From Zanthoxylum bungeanum (taxonomy: Eukaryota; Streptophyta; Magnoliopsida; Sapindales; Rutaceae): a stretch of 64,000 nt of DNA. The notes beneath the pieces were generated by a model. The model worked only from the letters and a program-made list of their open reading frames with translations, was not told the origin of the DNA and searched no databases. The DNA lies in contig SKCR01041701.1 in NCBI GenBank assembly GCA_019454045.1, forward strand, positions 1 through 64,000. Direction: 5' to 3'. Shown here piece after piece: positions 25,066 to 36,368 of the stretch (the first letter of the stretch is position 1; every line of letters begins with the position of its first letter). The translations under genes and the position numbers were made by a program.

Positions 25066-27395
25066 TGTAACATCCTCAATCCAGAAGATGTTACCGGTAG
25101 GGAATAGGCCGTATTATTCCCCTGAGCCTCAGTTTTTCTAACTATGAACTACACTATTACCATTTCCTCAATCAAAATCTTAAGTATGGGACCAATGCCC
25201 AAGCTCGACAACATGAAAAATAAACTCAATATTAAGTACTATATACACATTAAAAAATGCTTAACAATGACTGTCACAAGCAAAGACTAATACATGACTT
25301 CTTTTAACACTGACTGGACACCCACTGACTCTGACTTGAACTGGTGGACTCCATACCCTGTGACTGCATCAGTATCCGTCCTCCAGAGCTCGTCCTCCGA
25401 GAATACCTGTAAAATAAGGAAACTGGAAGTGAGGGTAGTTAGATCGTTGTACGATCTAAGTGAGTGGATGAAAACTAAAATACTGATGTAAAACTTTTGG
25501 TTCTAAAACCGAAGTTTTAGAAATAACTTTATATGAAAGCTCTTTTTCTGAAAACTTTGTCTGAAATCTCTTTTATAAAACTTATATTTCTGAAATATGC
25601 TTTCTGAACACTGTTTCTAAAATCTATTCTCTGAAAACTGTTTTCTGAAAATCTGATATCAGGAAACTGGTATGTATCCGAAAAACTTGACGTATGGGGG
25701 TGTTACGTATCGCCATCCCCTATACGCCTAACTAGAGTCAAGAATGCAAAACCACGACTTTGGGGCGTTACGTATCACCGTCCCCCAAAGCATGCCACCC
25801 ATGTCCCTGAAACTAGTGGTCTTGGGGCGTTACGTATCGCTGTCCCCCAAGCCACTGAACTAGAACTGGGGGTGCAGATATATGCTACCTTCCAAGAACT
25901 GAAACTAGGATCTAGGGGCATCTGTCATCCCTAGTCCTGAACTAGGATCTGGGGGCGTTACGTATCACCGTCCCCCTAGTCCTCTACATGTGTACATGTG
26001 TTGTCCGTCAATTTTATATCTGAATAAAGTTACACACTGAGGTGGATTTTTCCTTATGCCTTGAAAACATGAAAATCAAGCTTTGGAAAACATTTCTTTT
26101 CTAAATCATCCTTATTTGAAAAGCAACTGTAACAAAATTTTGGTTAACGTCCTATATGCTCAAAAGTAAGTCTGATATCAAATATTGTTAAATAAAAACC
26201 AGTTTGAGACAAGAGGTTCACTCACTGTCTTGGAGTTCCGCTATCATTTCTTCACTTTGCTGGTGAAACTTGTCATTCCTGCGATGATCTATCATCAGAT
26301 AAACTAGATTAGAAATGGACTAAGAAACGCACTATGGAATCAGATTAAAATATGTTTATTCAAGTAAGTGTTATCACTCTGAAGGTATTGTACAGATATC
26401 ATGATGTATCATGAACATACGAGTTGATACGAGACTTATAGGGTAGCCCCTAACACGTTCGGGTGAAACTGAGATGGTGTGAAACTGAATTGGGCAAATT
26501 TGTGACCACGCGTCGCAACGCAAGGCATTGAGCATCGCAACACGCGTCGTCTAGAAGCATTACCAAATTTTTGCCGTGCGCTTAGTGACCCACGATCCTT
26601 TCGCATCACGAAGCGACTTGCACCAGAAGCGTTTCTGGAAAAATTTTCAGATCGCGTCACGTCGCGAGGCTATCTGTGTCACGACGCACGACCAATTTCT
26701 AGGCTTAAACTCATTCTTTCATTCTTTCATTCTTAGAATGTTCAATACTTTCCCTCATACAATCCACACAAGGATATAGCCTCAATAACCAATCACAATA
26801 CCACCAATATCCAAAATACAATCAACATCATTCTCAATGCCAAGTCATATCCAACCTAACATCTATTCTTAATCTTATTTCCAAAATCTAACAAATTGAG
26901 GATTTTCAACAACCATTGTTTTCTCATCACTAAACCTATATAACCATCAATTGCTACAACTCAACAATATCATCATTCAATAAATTATCAAAAATACCAA
27001 TATCCAAAACTTGGGTTAGAGTTCTTTACATTCTTCATGTTTGGTTTACTTCTTCCTTTAAGCTTTATGGATGTAATTCTTCTTTTTGCTCATTCTTCTT
27101 CTTTCTTTCATCTTCTCTCATTTCCATTTTCTTCTCTTTCTTCTTCTCTTCTTCTTCTTCCTCTCATTTCACACGTTTCTTCTCTCTCTCATTTTCTAAA
27201 TTTTATGAAATGATAAATAGTGACTTCCTTTTATACTTGGGTTTGTTTGAAATTGTAAAAAATGGGAAAAATTGAGAGATTTGTAGAAACTTGAAGAATT
27301 CTCTAGAATGATCATCGGGTACTATTCATCCGAATTTTTGACCTGTATTTTCGACTCACTTCTGGTCTGAATTTAGAAATATATTCAATGCAAAT
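25066..27395 (-). repeat. Gypsy LTR of the E1/E2 family, truncated
   Basis: Minus orientation. It starts at 25066 with TGTAACATCC and matches the LTR of E2 for about 2.3 kb until near 27395, where a copia-like LTR takes over. There is no primer site beside 25066 (a copia fragment adjoins), so this was a solo or 3' LTR inserted in that fragment. It has four TACGTA hairpin units (about 25695-25720, 25762-25787, 25823-25848, 25951-25975) and a GC-rich patch near 26500-26690 with repeated CGTCGCRACGC words. Confidence 0.75.
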
Positions 27396-29502
27396 CATGA
27401 GTCTTGGGAGACTTGTCTAGACGTGTAGGTGTTTATTTGATAAATATTGAATAACTCACCGAAGATTTCCTAATAGATGGTACACCAACGCCAATAGGAA
27501 TCTTCTCGAGTCAAGTAGCATAATGGTCATTCGACTTGAGATATCATTGTGGATATATGAGACATCTTCCACACTTTGGTGGCGGTCACGTCACCGATCT
27601 ATCTAGATCAGACCTTCGTCTGCTCGTTGGGTGTGGACTCATGCTCATGATATCCTGTGAGTATCAGATAGAATCCGCCAGTCCTGTGTACATGGCATAA
27701 GTATCATGCACGTGTTTGCAATCTAGTAAATCCATGGATGTGGTACACTGCGGAAGCGAGTTCCGAGTGTTATTTAGAGATCATAAATTTTTCAGTTGAC
27801 TATATTATACCTTAGAGATTTTATGTTCCTATCTATATCCCCGGTATACTATCGATTGTCTGTGACAGAGGGATTATACATATGCAATGACCTCGACTTG
27901 CATAGTTTAATGAGATTATATGTGGTCGTCATAATTACGAGTGGGTGAATTATAGACATGAAATTAGATTTCGTGACAGATAAACCTAAACTTAGAGAGT
28001 CCCACAATATGAAGTGTACTCGTTGAGCAATTGGGCAACGCGTTATGAATAATACAGATTATTCATTATAATTTATCTGATTAAATGAGTTAATTCGAAT
28101 CGTTTAACAGTTAAATGAAAAATACATGCATATGGGCAATTTGGTCAATTAATAATTAATGTCTATTTGTATTTGATATAAAATTTGATTAGATACACAT
28201 TAATCAATTGTCAAATGAGATTTTGACACATGTTATTAATATATGTATTTTTTTATTTAATGTAAAAAAAATACATATATATATATATAGATATTTATAT
28301 GTATTAATTATTTAATTATTTAATTATTAAATAATTAAGTAATTAAAAATAGAATATCCATAAGTCATAATTAGTATGATAAATGGTGAGATATTTTTGG
28401 CATGACATTTAAAGGTAGTAGTTATCAAATTAGATTTGATAACTTTTGCTAGAAATTTAATTTTGATTAAATGAATTATCAAATGACCATATTGTCCCCC
28501 CAAATTTCGGCCACCCTACTATATATAGTGAAAAAAATATTTTTTCTCTTTCATAAGCTAGTCATGGCCAAAATCCTCTCCATATAGAGCTTCCAAAATA
28601 TTTCTTGAGAGAAAGTGATCAAATCAAGAAGAAAGCTTTAGGAAATTTGGAGATTGTGAGGTTATCTTTAATATTCTTAAGTTTAGAAAAAAAAATTTCT
28701 TGTTCTTGAGTATTTAGAATTGTTCTAGGGTTTCTTTCTTAAATTTTGGGGCTTTTTGATTTGGATGATGATTTAAGAGGCTAGATGCATGTGTGAAGTA
28801 AGATTGTGTAATATTAATGTAATAATAGTTCAATTTTATCATATGATGACTTGTTATCATTCTAGAGTGTTATGACCACTCTTGTAATACCTAGAATTGT
28901 TCTTGAGTTCTTCATTGGTGGTGGCTTTGATTGGTGTAAATATTAATATGATTAATATTGAGAAAAATGAATTTAAGCATGAAAAATGATTATTTTTGCA
29001 TCCATATCAGATTTGGAAATTCTGAAATTTTTTTGATGAAAAATATATTATTTAAATGTATTGGATGTGTATTGGGCATTGGAATAATTGTCGGAAATTA
29101 TTTCGGAGTGAAAATACGCGAAACGGCGAAAAACGGCATTATCGGGTAACTTTTGAGCTAACTGTGTAACAGCTGCCCAAACAGTGAATTGGTCACTGTT
29201 CGGGCAGCCCATGAACTTTCCAAGTACTATTGGAGCTGACCTGGACAGCCTCCGTATGTATTGGTTGGTCGGTTCGGTCGAAAAATGCATTTTATGCTAT
29301 TTTGAGGAAAAAAAACGTTTTCTTAAAAGTTTCGCGATATTTTCTAAATTATTTATATCGTTATTTGATATAGAATAATATGTTTAGGTGAGATATGAAT
29401 GAATTATTCATATAGGATATTGAATAATTTATTCGGTAAATTTTAAAAAAAATTTAACTACGATTTCACCCGAACCATACTTCCGCCGCGTAAAACCCAA
29501 CA
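27396..29502 (+). repeat. Copia-like LTR, 5' end missing
   Basis: About 2.1 kb with an LTR-like end (ACTTCCGCCGCG then CCCAACA at 29502) and a TATA-like box (CTATATATAG, about 28518-28527). The beginning is lost at the junction with the gypsy LTR. No primer binding site follows 29502, so it is a solo or relic LTR. It belongs to a different family from A, B, C and D. Open frames inside (for example 28958-29149) match nothing I recognise. Confidence 0.5.
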
Positions 29503-30649
29503 GAGAGGAACTTACTAGTTACCAATCTTGTTTGGTTCACTTGAAAGAAACAACCACCCACTCTCAAGCTCCAATTTGCCATGAAAAAAAAAAAGAGAAA
29601 ATGGGGAAATTTTCGTAGGTTGTGGAAAGAAAAGGGTGAATAGCGAAGCCTTTAAATATGGGTCATTAAAAAAATCACAATAAAATATTACTTTATTTTT
29701 GTTTTGTCACATTTCAAAAATCCATCTTATTCTCGTCACTATGTAGGGCAGCCCGAAAAATGCCCAAATTTAACCTAATTCAGCCCCAACTTTAAGAAAA
29801 TTCTTAACATGAAAGTTTTAAGTCTATGTCATAGCTTTCTGAAGGTACCAAGATCACTGAAAACGGATAATTTTGACTCAAGTTATATCTAAAATACCAA
29901 AGGTTGTTCATGGGGTTCTACTAACTGTAAAAGTATTGAAACTAAAAATTTTTCGCGAGCTTCCGGGTGGGTTTCAAAGATATCTAACCCACTAATACAT
30001 TATTATATGTATGACGACATATTATGCTTGCAAATTAACTGTATTGTACCGGTCATAAATAACCAGGGTGTTGCAAAAATCTTTTAGCTTTAAGTTGGAA
30101 AAAGTTTAGAAATATTGAGTGGGAGGAGTTCGACGAATTGTCAACAAAGTACTCTCTTTGGGCCCAAATATTTTTTTTATTATTAATTGAGTCACTTATC
30201 ATATAATTTTGAAATAATCTTTTACTATTTTTGGATAATTTTTGGATATCAAGTCATTTAACAAAAATTGAATAAATCAAAATTAATGAAAAATATTAAG
30301 CGATAAAGATTAAAACAGTAGGGACAAAATGTTATTGTAGCCGTATATAAAACGATATCATTTATTAGTGGGGAGACTATTTGCACTTTAAAATTTACTT
30401 TTGATTCTCATATTTTGTGAAAAGTTTATAATGCTAAAACACCCTTAATGGAATTTACCATTTAGGACAGTTCGATAGAAGTAAATAATGTATCATTACT
30501 TTTCATACCCATTGATTAACATGTACCATCATCTTTTTAATCTCTAATATTTTCTCTATTAAACATCAAACTTAATTCAATATAAAAGAATGCGTTTGCT
30601 TAAACTGATAACACGAGTAATTTCATCAAAACTACGGTATGAATATGAT
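29503..30649. other. AT-rich intergenic DNA, no feature recognised
   Basis: No ORF, RNA gene or element end was recognised on either strand. A short stretch 29580-29600 is A-rich. It may contain decayed transposon sequence. Confidence 0.5.
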
Positions 30650-31143
30650 TAGGGGTGGTAATTTAGGTCATGATTCGTTTATTCGTTCGATTCGATTCGC
30701 TTTAAAGCGAATACGAGTTTGAAAAAATTGATTCGTTTAATAAATGAGTCAATTCGATTCGATTCGTTTATTAAACGAATCGAATATGAATTTAAACTCA
30801 TTGATTCGTTTATTCGTTTTATTATTTTCTTTTACTAGTTATTGTTATTTTTCAATTAAGATTCGAAAAATTATGGCTAATTACCAGAGAAAAAATATTT
30901 TCGATATTTGGTGAGGTATTTTTAATAAATATATTAATTACATATTTTATATGTATATATTTATGAAGAATTAATGTAAATTAACTATGGTAAATTATGA
31001 TATTAAATAATATCATGACTAAACGAATATTCGTATTCGATTCGTTTAATAAACGAATCAAATACGAATTCATCACATTTTAATTTGATTCGTTTATGAT
31101 TCGAAACAAATTCGATTCATTGATTTGTTTTGCCGTCATTGGT
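30650..31143. mobile_element. Possible hAT-like miniature element with ATTCGTTTAAT inverted repeats
   Basis: Begins TAGGGGTGGTAATTT, a start typical of plant hAT-type miniature elements. It contains many copies of GATTCGTTTA and its complement, often as palindromes such as TCGTTTATTAAACGA (about 30763-30777). The right end (TTTTGCCGTCATTGG) is only a weak match to the expected inverted terminus, and I could not find an 8-bp target duplication. Confidence 0.35.
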
Positions 31144-31742
31144 CTTTTGCTTTACAAATACGAGGCGGAAAGAAGAAAATGCTGATGAAGTGAAAGAAAA
31201 GTTGACGGAACAAAAAAAATATGGGAAGCAGAAAAAAAAAAGAACAAAATTAACTTAAAAACTATGTGCATAATATGAAAAAAATTATAATTTGCAAGTT
31301 ACAGAAAGTGGAAAAAAAAATGTGAGCGATATATTCAAGGAAAGAAAAAATATTTAATGATTATCATTATGAGTGTAAATACTAAATAGTAAACAAAAAG
31401 TTTAACAGAGGATAATTTTGGAAATCACTAGTGTGCCAAGTAAAAATTAATATTTAAAAATTAATTTATAAAGAGTATTGAATTTTTTAGAGTGAAAATA
31501 GTCAAATTGTTTATGGGCGGATAGAAGGATTGGGTTAAGAGGTTTCCTAAAGAAAGCTACTGTATAGAAAGAATCGCCAGAAGGATATTCCAAAAAGAGG
31601 AAAGTGGTAGTGAAGGTGCCTTATAAACTGTAGCGCACAGCTGGCGTCATTGTGTACGCCAGCGATTACAGCAATACCAACCAATTCCACTACCTAAATA
31701 AATCGGAATTAAAAAATTCATTAAATCCCCCACTTGCTTCGA
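31144..31742. other. AT-rich intergenic DNA upstream of the bZIP gene
   Basis: No coding sequence. It probably holds the distal promoter of the bZIP gene. A TGACG-type element reads on the minus strand near 31643-31652 (ATGACGCCAG), which could bind bZIP factors. Confidence 0.4.
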
Positions 31743-31774
31743 CCAATAGAAACCTATCCCCTTTCCCTATAAAA
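31743..31774 (+). promoter_or_regulatory. Core promoter of the bZIP gene (CCAAT and TATA boxes)
   Basis: CCAAT at 31743-31747 and TATAAAA at 31768-31774 predict a transcript start near 31800. This gives a leader of about 530 nt before the bZIP start, in line with the long leaders of S1-group bZIP genes. Confidence 0.6.
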
Positions 31775-31997
31775 TCCCCCTTCCATTGCTTCTATAGTCT
31801 TCTTTCGTCTCTCTTTCGATTAGCTCGCGTTTATCGTCAATCGTCTTTGCGTTTCGTTTCGTCTATAAGCATCAGCTAAGTTATCTTTTTCTCTCTTTCA
31901 GATCTGATCCAAATCTAGGGTTTTTTTGTGTTATTTTATATAACAATTTCTGCTTTCAATTAGATCTGGGTTTATTGCGAAATTAGGGTTTTTTTTT

Positions 31998-32002
<5 letters not shown>

Positions 32003-32061
<59 letters not shown>

Positions 32062-32062
32062 A
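32003..32062 (+). repeat. TA dinucleotide repeat in the bZIP leader
   Basis: About 60 bp of TA repeat with a single interruption near 32035, ten bases before the first upstream ORF. It is self-complementary, so it could fold in the transcript and is likely to vary in length between individuals. It could also lie in a leader intron. Confidence 0.9.
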
Positions 32063-32071
32063 ACAACACCA

Positions 32072-32092
32072 ATGATTCTTGATTTTCTATGA
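32072..32092 (+). CDS. Short upstream ORF 1 in the bZIP leader (6 aa)
   Basis: ATG to TGA, peptide MILDFL. Its stop region overlaps the ATG of a second 3-codon ORF (32089-32100, peptide MSY). Arabidopsis bZIP11 likewise has small upstream ORFs before the sucrose-control ORF. Whether ribosomes use them is unknown. Confidence 0.45.
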   Translation: MILDFL

Positions 32093-32100
32093 GTTATTAA
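32089..32100 (+). CDS. Short upstream ORF 2 in the bZIP leader (3 aa)
   Basis: ATG AGT TAT TAA, overlapping the end of upstream ORF 1. It ends six bases before the ATG of the sucrose-control ORF, so ribosomes using it would have little chance to restart there. Confidence 0.35.
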   Translation: MSY

Positions 32101-32106
32101 GTCCTC

Positions 32107-32202
32107 ATGAAGATAATTCGAATCCTTCACTCTTTATCGGTTGTTTTTCTTTACTGGTTCTACGTGTTTTCATTGACTAGAAATCTCAAATCTCTGGCTT
32201 GA
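32107..32202 (+). CDS. Conserved sucrose-control upstream ORF (SC peptide), extended C-terminus
   Basis: A 31-codon ORF in the bZIP leader. Residues 11-22 are SVVFLYWFYVFS, the hallmark of the sucrose-control peptide of S1-group bZIP genes. In the Arabidopsis genes this nascent peptide stalls ribosomes when sucrose is high and so represses the main ORF; stalling is reported at the uORF stop codon, right after the motif. Here the frame does not stop after the final Ser (residue 22) but runs nine codons more (LTRNLKSLA) to TGA at 32200. One base after that Ser codon a TGA lies in the next frame (TCA T TGA), so a one-base insertion would explain the extension. A gap of 130 nt separates this uORF from the main ATG. 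The match is unmistakable; whether it still controls translation is unknown. Confidence 0.9.
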   Translation: MKIIRILHSLSVVFLYWFYVFSLTRNLKSLA

Positions 32203-32332
32203 TCTCGATTTCTAATCTCTAATTATTTCGATCCATTTTCTTTTGTAATCCTTTATTTTTCAGTTGTAATTACTTAATATTTATTAAATTAAAAAAAAAA
32301 GTCCCACTCCCCTAAGAAGGGAAAAAAAATCG

Positions 32333-32770
32333 ATGGCTTCGATTCAGAGGCAAGGAAGTTCGGGCTCCGACAGCGACCCGCGATATGCCAACGTTGACGA
32401 AAGGAAGAGGAAGAGGATGATATCGAACCGCGAATCTGCCAGGCGGTCACGGATGAGGAAACAGAAGCAGATGGAGGATTTGGTGAATGAAGTTAACCAA
32501 CTGGAGAATGCCAATGCGATGCTTAGGCAGAACATTGATTCCTCTGTCCAACGCTATGTTGAGATGGAGTCCGCCACCAATATTTTGAGGGCTCAAGCTA
32601 TGGAGCTGACTGATCGTCTGCGATCCTTGAATTCTGTCCTGCAGATATGGGCCGAGATCAGCGGCCTGAACGTGGAGATTCCTGATGTTCCAGATCCCCT
32701 CATGAAACCCTGGCAGCTTCCTTGTCCAATGCAGACCGTCATGGCTTCTCCGGACATGTTCCAGCATTAG
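32333..32770 (+). CDS. S1-group bZIP transcription factor (bZIP53/bZIP11 type)
   Basis: Single-exon gene for a 145-residue nuclear DNA-binding protein. The basic region (about residues 24-45, with KRKR and [15 protein letters not shown]) contains the invariant Asn32 and Arg40 (N-x7-R). The leucine zipper starts exactly ten residues on, with heptad positions L50, L57, L64, S71, M78, L85, L92 and L99. The C-terminal segment PWQLPCPMQ...SPDMF resembles Arabidopsis bZIP53. Small size, lack of introns and the sucrose-control uORF in the leader all fit group S1. Members of this group bind ACGT-core sites, usually as heterodimers with group C bZIPs, and act in amino-acid metabolism, low-energy and seed-maturation programmes. 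The ATG was chosen because it starts the family N-terminus (MASIQRQ) and an A-rich leader precedes it. Stop TAG at 32768. Confidence 0.95.
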   Translation: MASIQRQGSSGSDSDPRYANVDERKRKRMISNRESARRSRMRKQKQMEDLVNEVNQLENANAMLRQNIDSSVQRYVEMESATNILRAQAMELTDRLRSLNSVLQIWAEISGLNVEIPDVPDPLMKPWQLPCPMQTVMASPDMFQH

Positions 32771-33000
32771 CATTGATGGATTTCGGATTCTGACAATGCT
32801 TGATAAATGAAGAATTGGTCTTTGTAGGTGTCCTTTCTAGGGTTTGGAATGTTTTATTTTGTTTGAATTGTTAAGTTAGTTTCTGTTTGTATTGTGTTCT
32901 TGTCAAATGGGAGTGTCATTTTGAAGGAACTAGTTATGTTTATGTTTCAATAATCTATTGATGTGAATATGCTAGTCATTTTGTATTAATGGGATGTGCT
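32771..33000 (+). other. Probable 3' untranslated region of the bZIP gene
   Basis: T-rich sequence after the stop codon, with AT-rich words near 32940-32990 that could direct polyadenylation. No perfect AATAAA is seen, so the end is approximate. Confidence 0.4.
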
Positions 33001-34878
33001 TTTCTTTGCAATCGATTGTATTTTGGTTGCGCTGTTAGCCTGGCTACAGGGGTTATGTGCTTAATTTGAGGAATGAATTGAATGTTTGACAGAGTCAGGA
33101 TGAAATGTTTATCTGCTACATGTCTTTTGCTTTGATATTATATGAATGTGAATGCATAGGAGTGCGGGTGTTTTGACATATATTGCTTCATTAGCATTGT
33201 ATCAAGCATTGGTTGGTTCTTATTCCTTATTGTAGCTGTGAAGTAGATACATTAAATGATTACTTTGCTTGGTTGTGCCATTGGATAGGATGTCAAATTC
33301 CATAGAGCATTAATAATTGTTTTTGAACGATTCAATCTACACATTTGATGTGCTATTTAACTTGATTATGAATTAGGAACTCTTTCCAGTATTGTTCCTG
33401 TTGAAAGTTTTTGAATCTGTAGTGTGTTTTCTTGCTAACTATCTACATCTCTGGGGCTTCAGTACTCTCCAAAATTAGGAGACAAATTCTCAAATGTATT
33501 TAGGTTACCTAGCAAGTTTTGAGACGCAAGTATTGGTTGGCGATCATGGCTGTTGTGTTGCCAACTCTCTTTTGGCCATTTCTTTTGTCTACTAATTTAT
33601 TAAATTTTCGTCATCGTGTTTGCTTAATAAACAAAGGGCAATGCTGCTGAGTGCCGAGTACTGTACATGTATGTATGGTCCCTGGAAGATGATTGATTAA
33701 TAATATTAGGATGAATAAAACACAAATATCACATTACCGTATGCCTTGCTTGACTGGGCTTAAGCTTATGGCAGCGGCCGCCGGTATTGCGTAAAATAAA
33801 GATTAATGAAAACGTGCTTTAGATAAAGTGCAACGTGGTGAATTTTTCAAAGCTCGCAGCATCAAGTCAAGACAATCCATAGGCTTATTTTACTTACCTA
33901 GTAAACTAAATGGCAGACGAATCAAATTCCTGTATAATATTAAACAAATCAATGACAATTTCGTATGCCGATTCGTTTCATAAATAAATCCTAATATTAT
34001 AAGATTCGTATTTGATTTATTTAATAAATGAATATTTATACTTGATTTGTTTAATTTATTTAAATAAAATTAAACAAATCGAATCATTTCAATTTTTTTA
34101 GATTAATTTAAACATAATTAAATGAAGGGAAAATGATTGTTGGACCCCAAAGTTCAGAGAAAATGACAAAAAATTCTTAATGTTTCAAAAAAGACATATA
34201 ACCCCTTATTTCTTAGCATATTTTATTTGTTTTAACAGTTAAATGATTAACATAACTAAATATATTTGATTATATATTTTTCTCATCTGAAATAATAATT
34301 TATTAATGAATGGATATATCTTTTTTGAAATATTATAATGTTTTATATCTCTTTTCCTAAACGTTGAGGTCCGAATATTCTTTTCTCTTATGCCAATAGA
34401 ATTTTCTCTTAAGCGAATAGAATCAAATCTTGAATTCGTTTAATATTTTATTAGGAAAATTATCATTTTTCCACCTAATAAAAAGGATAAGTACTATTTA
34501 CCACGAAAATTTTGAAATTGTTCTCTTTTCCACTTAAAGTTTCAAATGTGTTCACTTTTTCAATTTTATGAGGTGGAAAACAAATATTTTTTCCTCAATT
34601 AAATGGGTAAGTTGTATAATTTTCCATTTTATCTTGTGAAAAAATGAATAATTTTTAAATTACAAATGCGTAAGAGATCAAATTCAAAATTTTCGCGATA
34701 AACGATAATTACGCTATTAAAATTATAGGTACGTCATTTCTACCTACATGTTACATTACATGTATCGCTATCTAAGAGCATCATTCTTTAGCAAGTTTCG
34801 CCGTTAAATTTGATGAGTGAATTGAATGTTTGCCAGAGTGATTTATAGTATTATCCTGTTAGCCTGACTGCAGGGTTA
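33001..34878. other. Intergenic DNA with decayed ATTCGTTTAAT repeats
   Basis: No gene recognised. Around 33950-34110 there are degenerate copies of the GATTCGTTTAATAA words seen at 30650-31143, probably another old miniature element. A NotI-type GCGGCCGC occurs at about 33775. Confidence 0.45.
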
Positions 34879-36360
34879 TGTCACACCTCAAAACTTGAGC
34901 AAGTGGCAATTTTGAAGTTGCACAAGAAGTGAAAACTCTATGCTGTCAAATATATTATTTGAATAATTCGGTGTATACCCCCACAATATCATAATCACAC
35001 CATTAAACATAAATTAATAACACTATAAATGAATTTAATGAAAATATGAAGTTCTGCATCATCATCATTAATAATCAAAAAATGTAATGTGCCATATTTA
35101 TTACATACTTATAAAGGAAATTTCCCAAGTCGCACACTAACCGAAAATACGAAAACAAGTCCAAGTATAAAATTACAGTAAAAAGCTCTAAGCGACTGCC
35201 CATGACGTTTCCCAAAAGAGTCCCATAACTGGAACTATATGTGGAGGAAGTAGGAGGGTAGGTATTTGGAAAAATCTTAATAGGAACTTGATTACCTATT
35301 TTAAAAATCTTTTTTCTTCAAAAATTACAACTATATGGTTAGTTTATCAAATATATATACATGTACAAAAATATATAAAAATATATAGTGAGAAAATAGA
35401 CAAAAGCCATCTCAATATCGTACACCAAAAAAAATCATGTAACTCACATACACGCACATAATCATATGTCACAATACAAACATGAGACTGACTCTGACAT
35501 CACATCCCAAAGTACTCCAACAATCCATATGGCCACGTGAAATAAATCAGAACACTTTACGGACTTTCACTAAGGGTAATATTGCCGCACTATCAACACA
35601 AGATTTACAGATGCAACATCGAAGGTGGTTCTTCCCACATAATCTCTAAGACTCATGCGAAGGTCTATTATCATATCCCACATGGGCTTGAGAGCCCTCA
35701 TATAATAACCCGCACATGATTTATGGCTTTAACTTATGGTGGTCATGCCTACCAATATCCAGGACTCTTGTGTGGTTAGACATCCAGGACATTTTACAAA
35801 CAGTCACTGAGGGTAGTTCTAACACACTTTCCATATGTAATATAAACTTCCATGTAGTTGAATATCCAAGACACTTTACGGACTTTCATCGAGAGTAGTC
35901 ATGCCACACTTTCCAAATGGGGTTACAGACTCATATGTGGTCGAACATCCAACTCACTTTACGAACTTTCACCGATGATAGTTCTCACACACTTTCCACA
36001 CAGTGTTACAGAATTCTGTGTGGTCGAACATCCAAATCGTGATGCAACGAGACAAACCTCACGTGTGACTTTACAATATATAAGTAATGTATCCATCACA
36101 AAATACCCATGCAACATTTTAATTCACAATATCTGCAACATCATAATACTGACATATTTAAAAATATGTTTTAAATAATATTTAATAAAAAAATAATTAT
36201 GAATATATACAATTAAAAACACGTAAAAAATCAGTAATCAACCCCTATCTCGATCAGATGATCTGATTACGAAATAGATTCCACCACGAAGTTTGGTTCG
36301 CATGAGCTTGTCTCTTTCTTGCTCATATTCTATCTCGGGTCAGCTAGCACACACTTTAAG
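34879..36360 (+). mobile_element. Probable gypsy LTR relic beginning TGTCACACC
   Basis: TGTCACACCTCAAAACTTGA at 34879 is a common start of plant gypsy LTRs. The following 1.4 kb has no genes and contains a tandem block. I did not find a matching end, primer site or target duplication, so both the extent and the class are uncertain. Confidence 0.3.
35545..36045. repeat. Diverged tandem repeat, unit about 80 bp
   Basis: Repeated blocks read roughly CACTTTACGGACTTTCA, then a GTAGT-like segment, CACACTTTCCA, a GTTACAG-like segment and GTGGTCGAACATCC. Copies start near 35553, 35785, 35873 and 35950. Units differ by substitutions and small gaps. Short in-frame ORFs (35716-35898, 35858-36178) are products of the repeat. 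Confidence 0.65.
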
Positions 36361-36368
36361 GTACACAG

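Noticed and set aside
31652..31879. 75-codon ORF upstream of the bZIP gene
   Set aside because: It starts before the predicted TATA box and so is mostly outside the transcript. Its peptide does not resemble the sucrose-control peptide, which lies further downstream at 32107.
33775..33784. NotI-like GCGGCCGC, possible cloning vector trace
   Set aside because: It is embedded in ordinary AT-rich plant DNA with no vector-like sequence around it, so it is most simply a chance site.
35545..36045. Regularly spaced repeats considered as a CRISPR array
   Set aside because: The repeats are long and diverged with no unique spacers, and the genome is clearly a plant.
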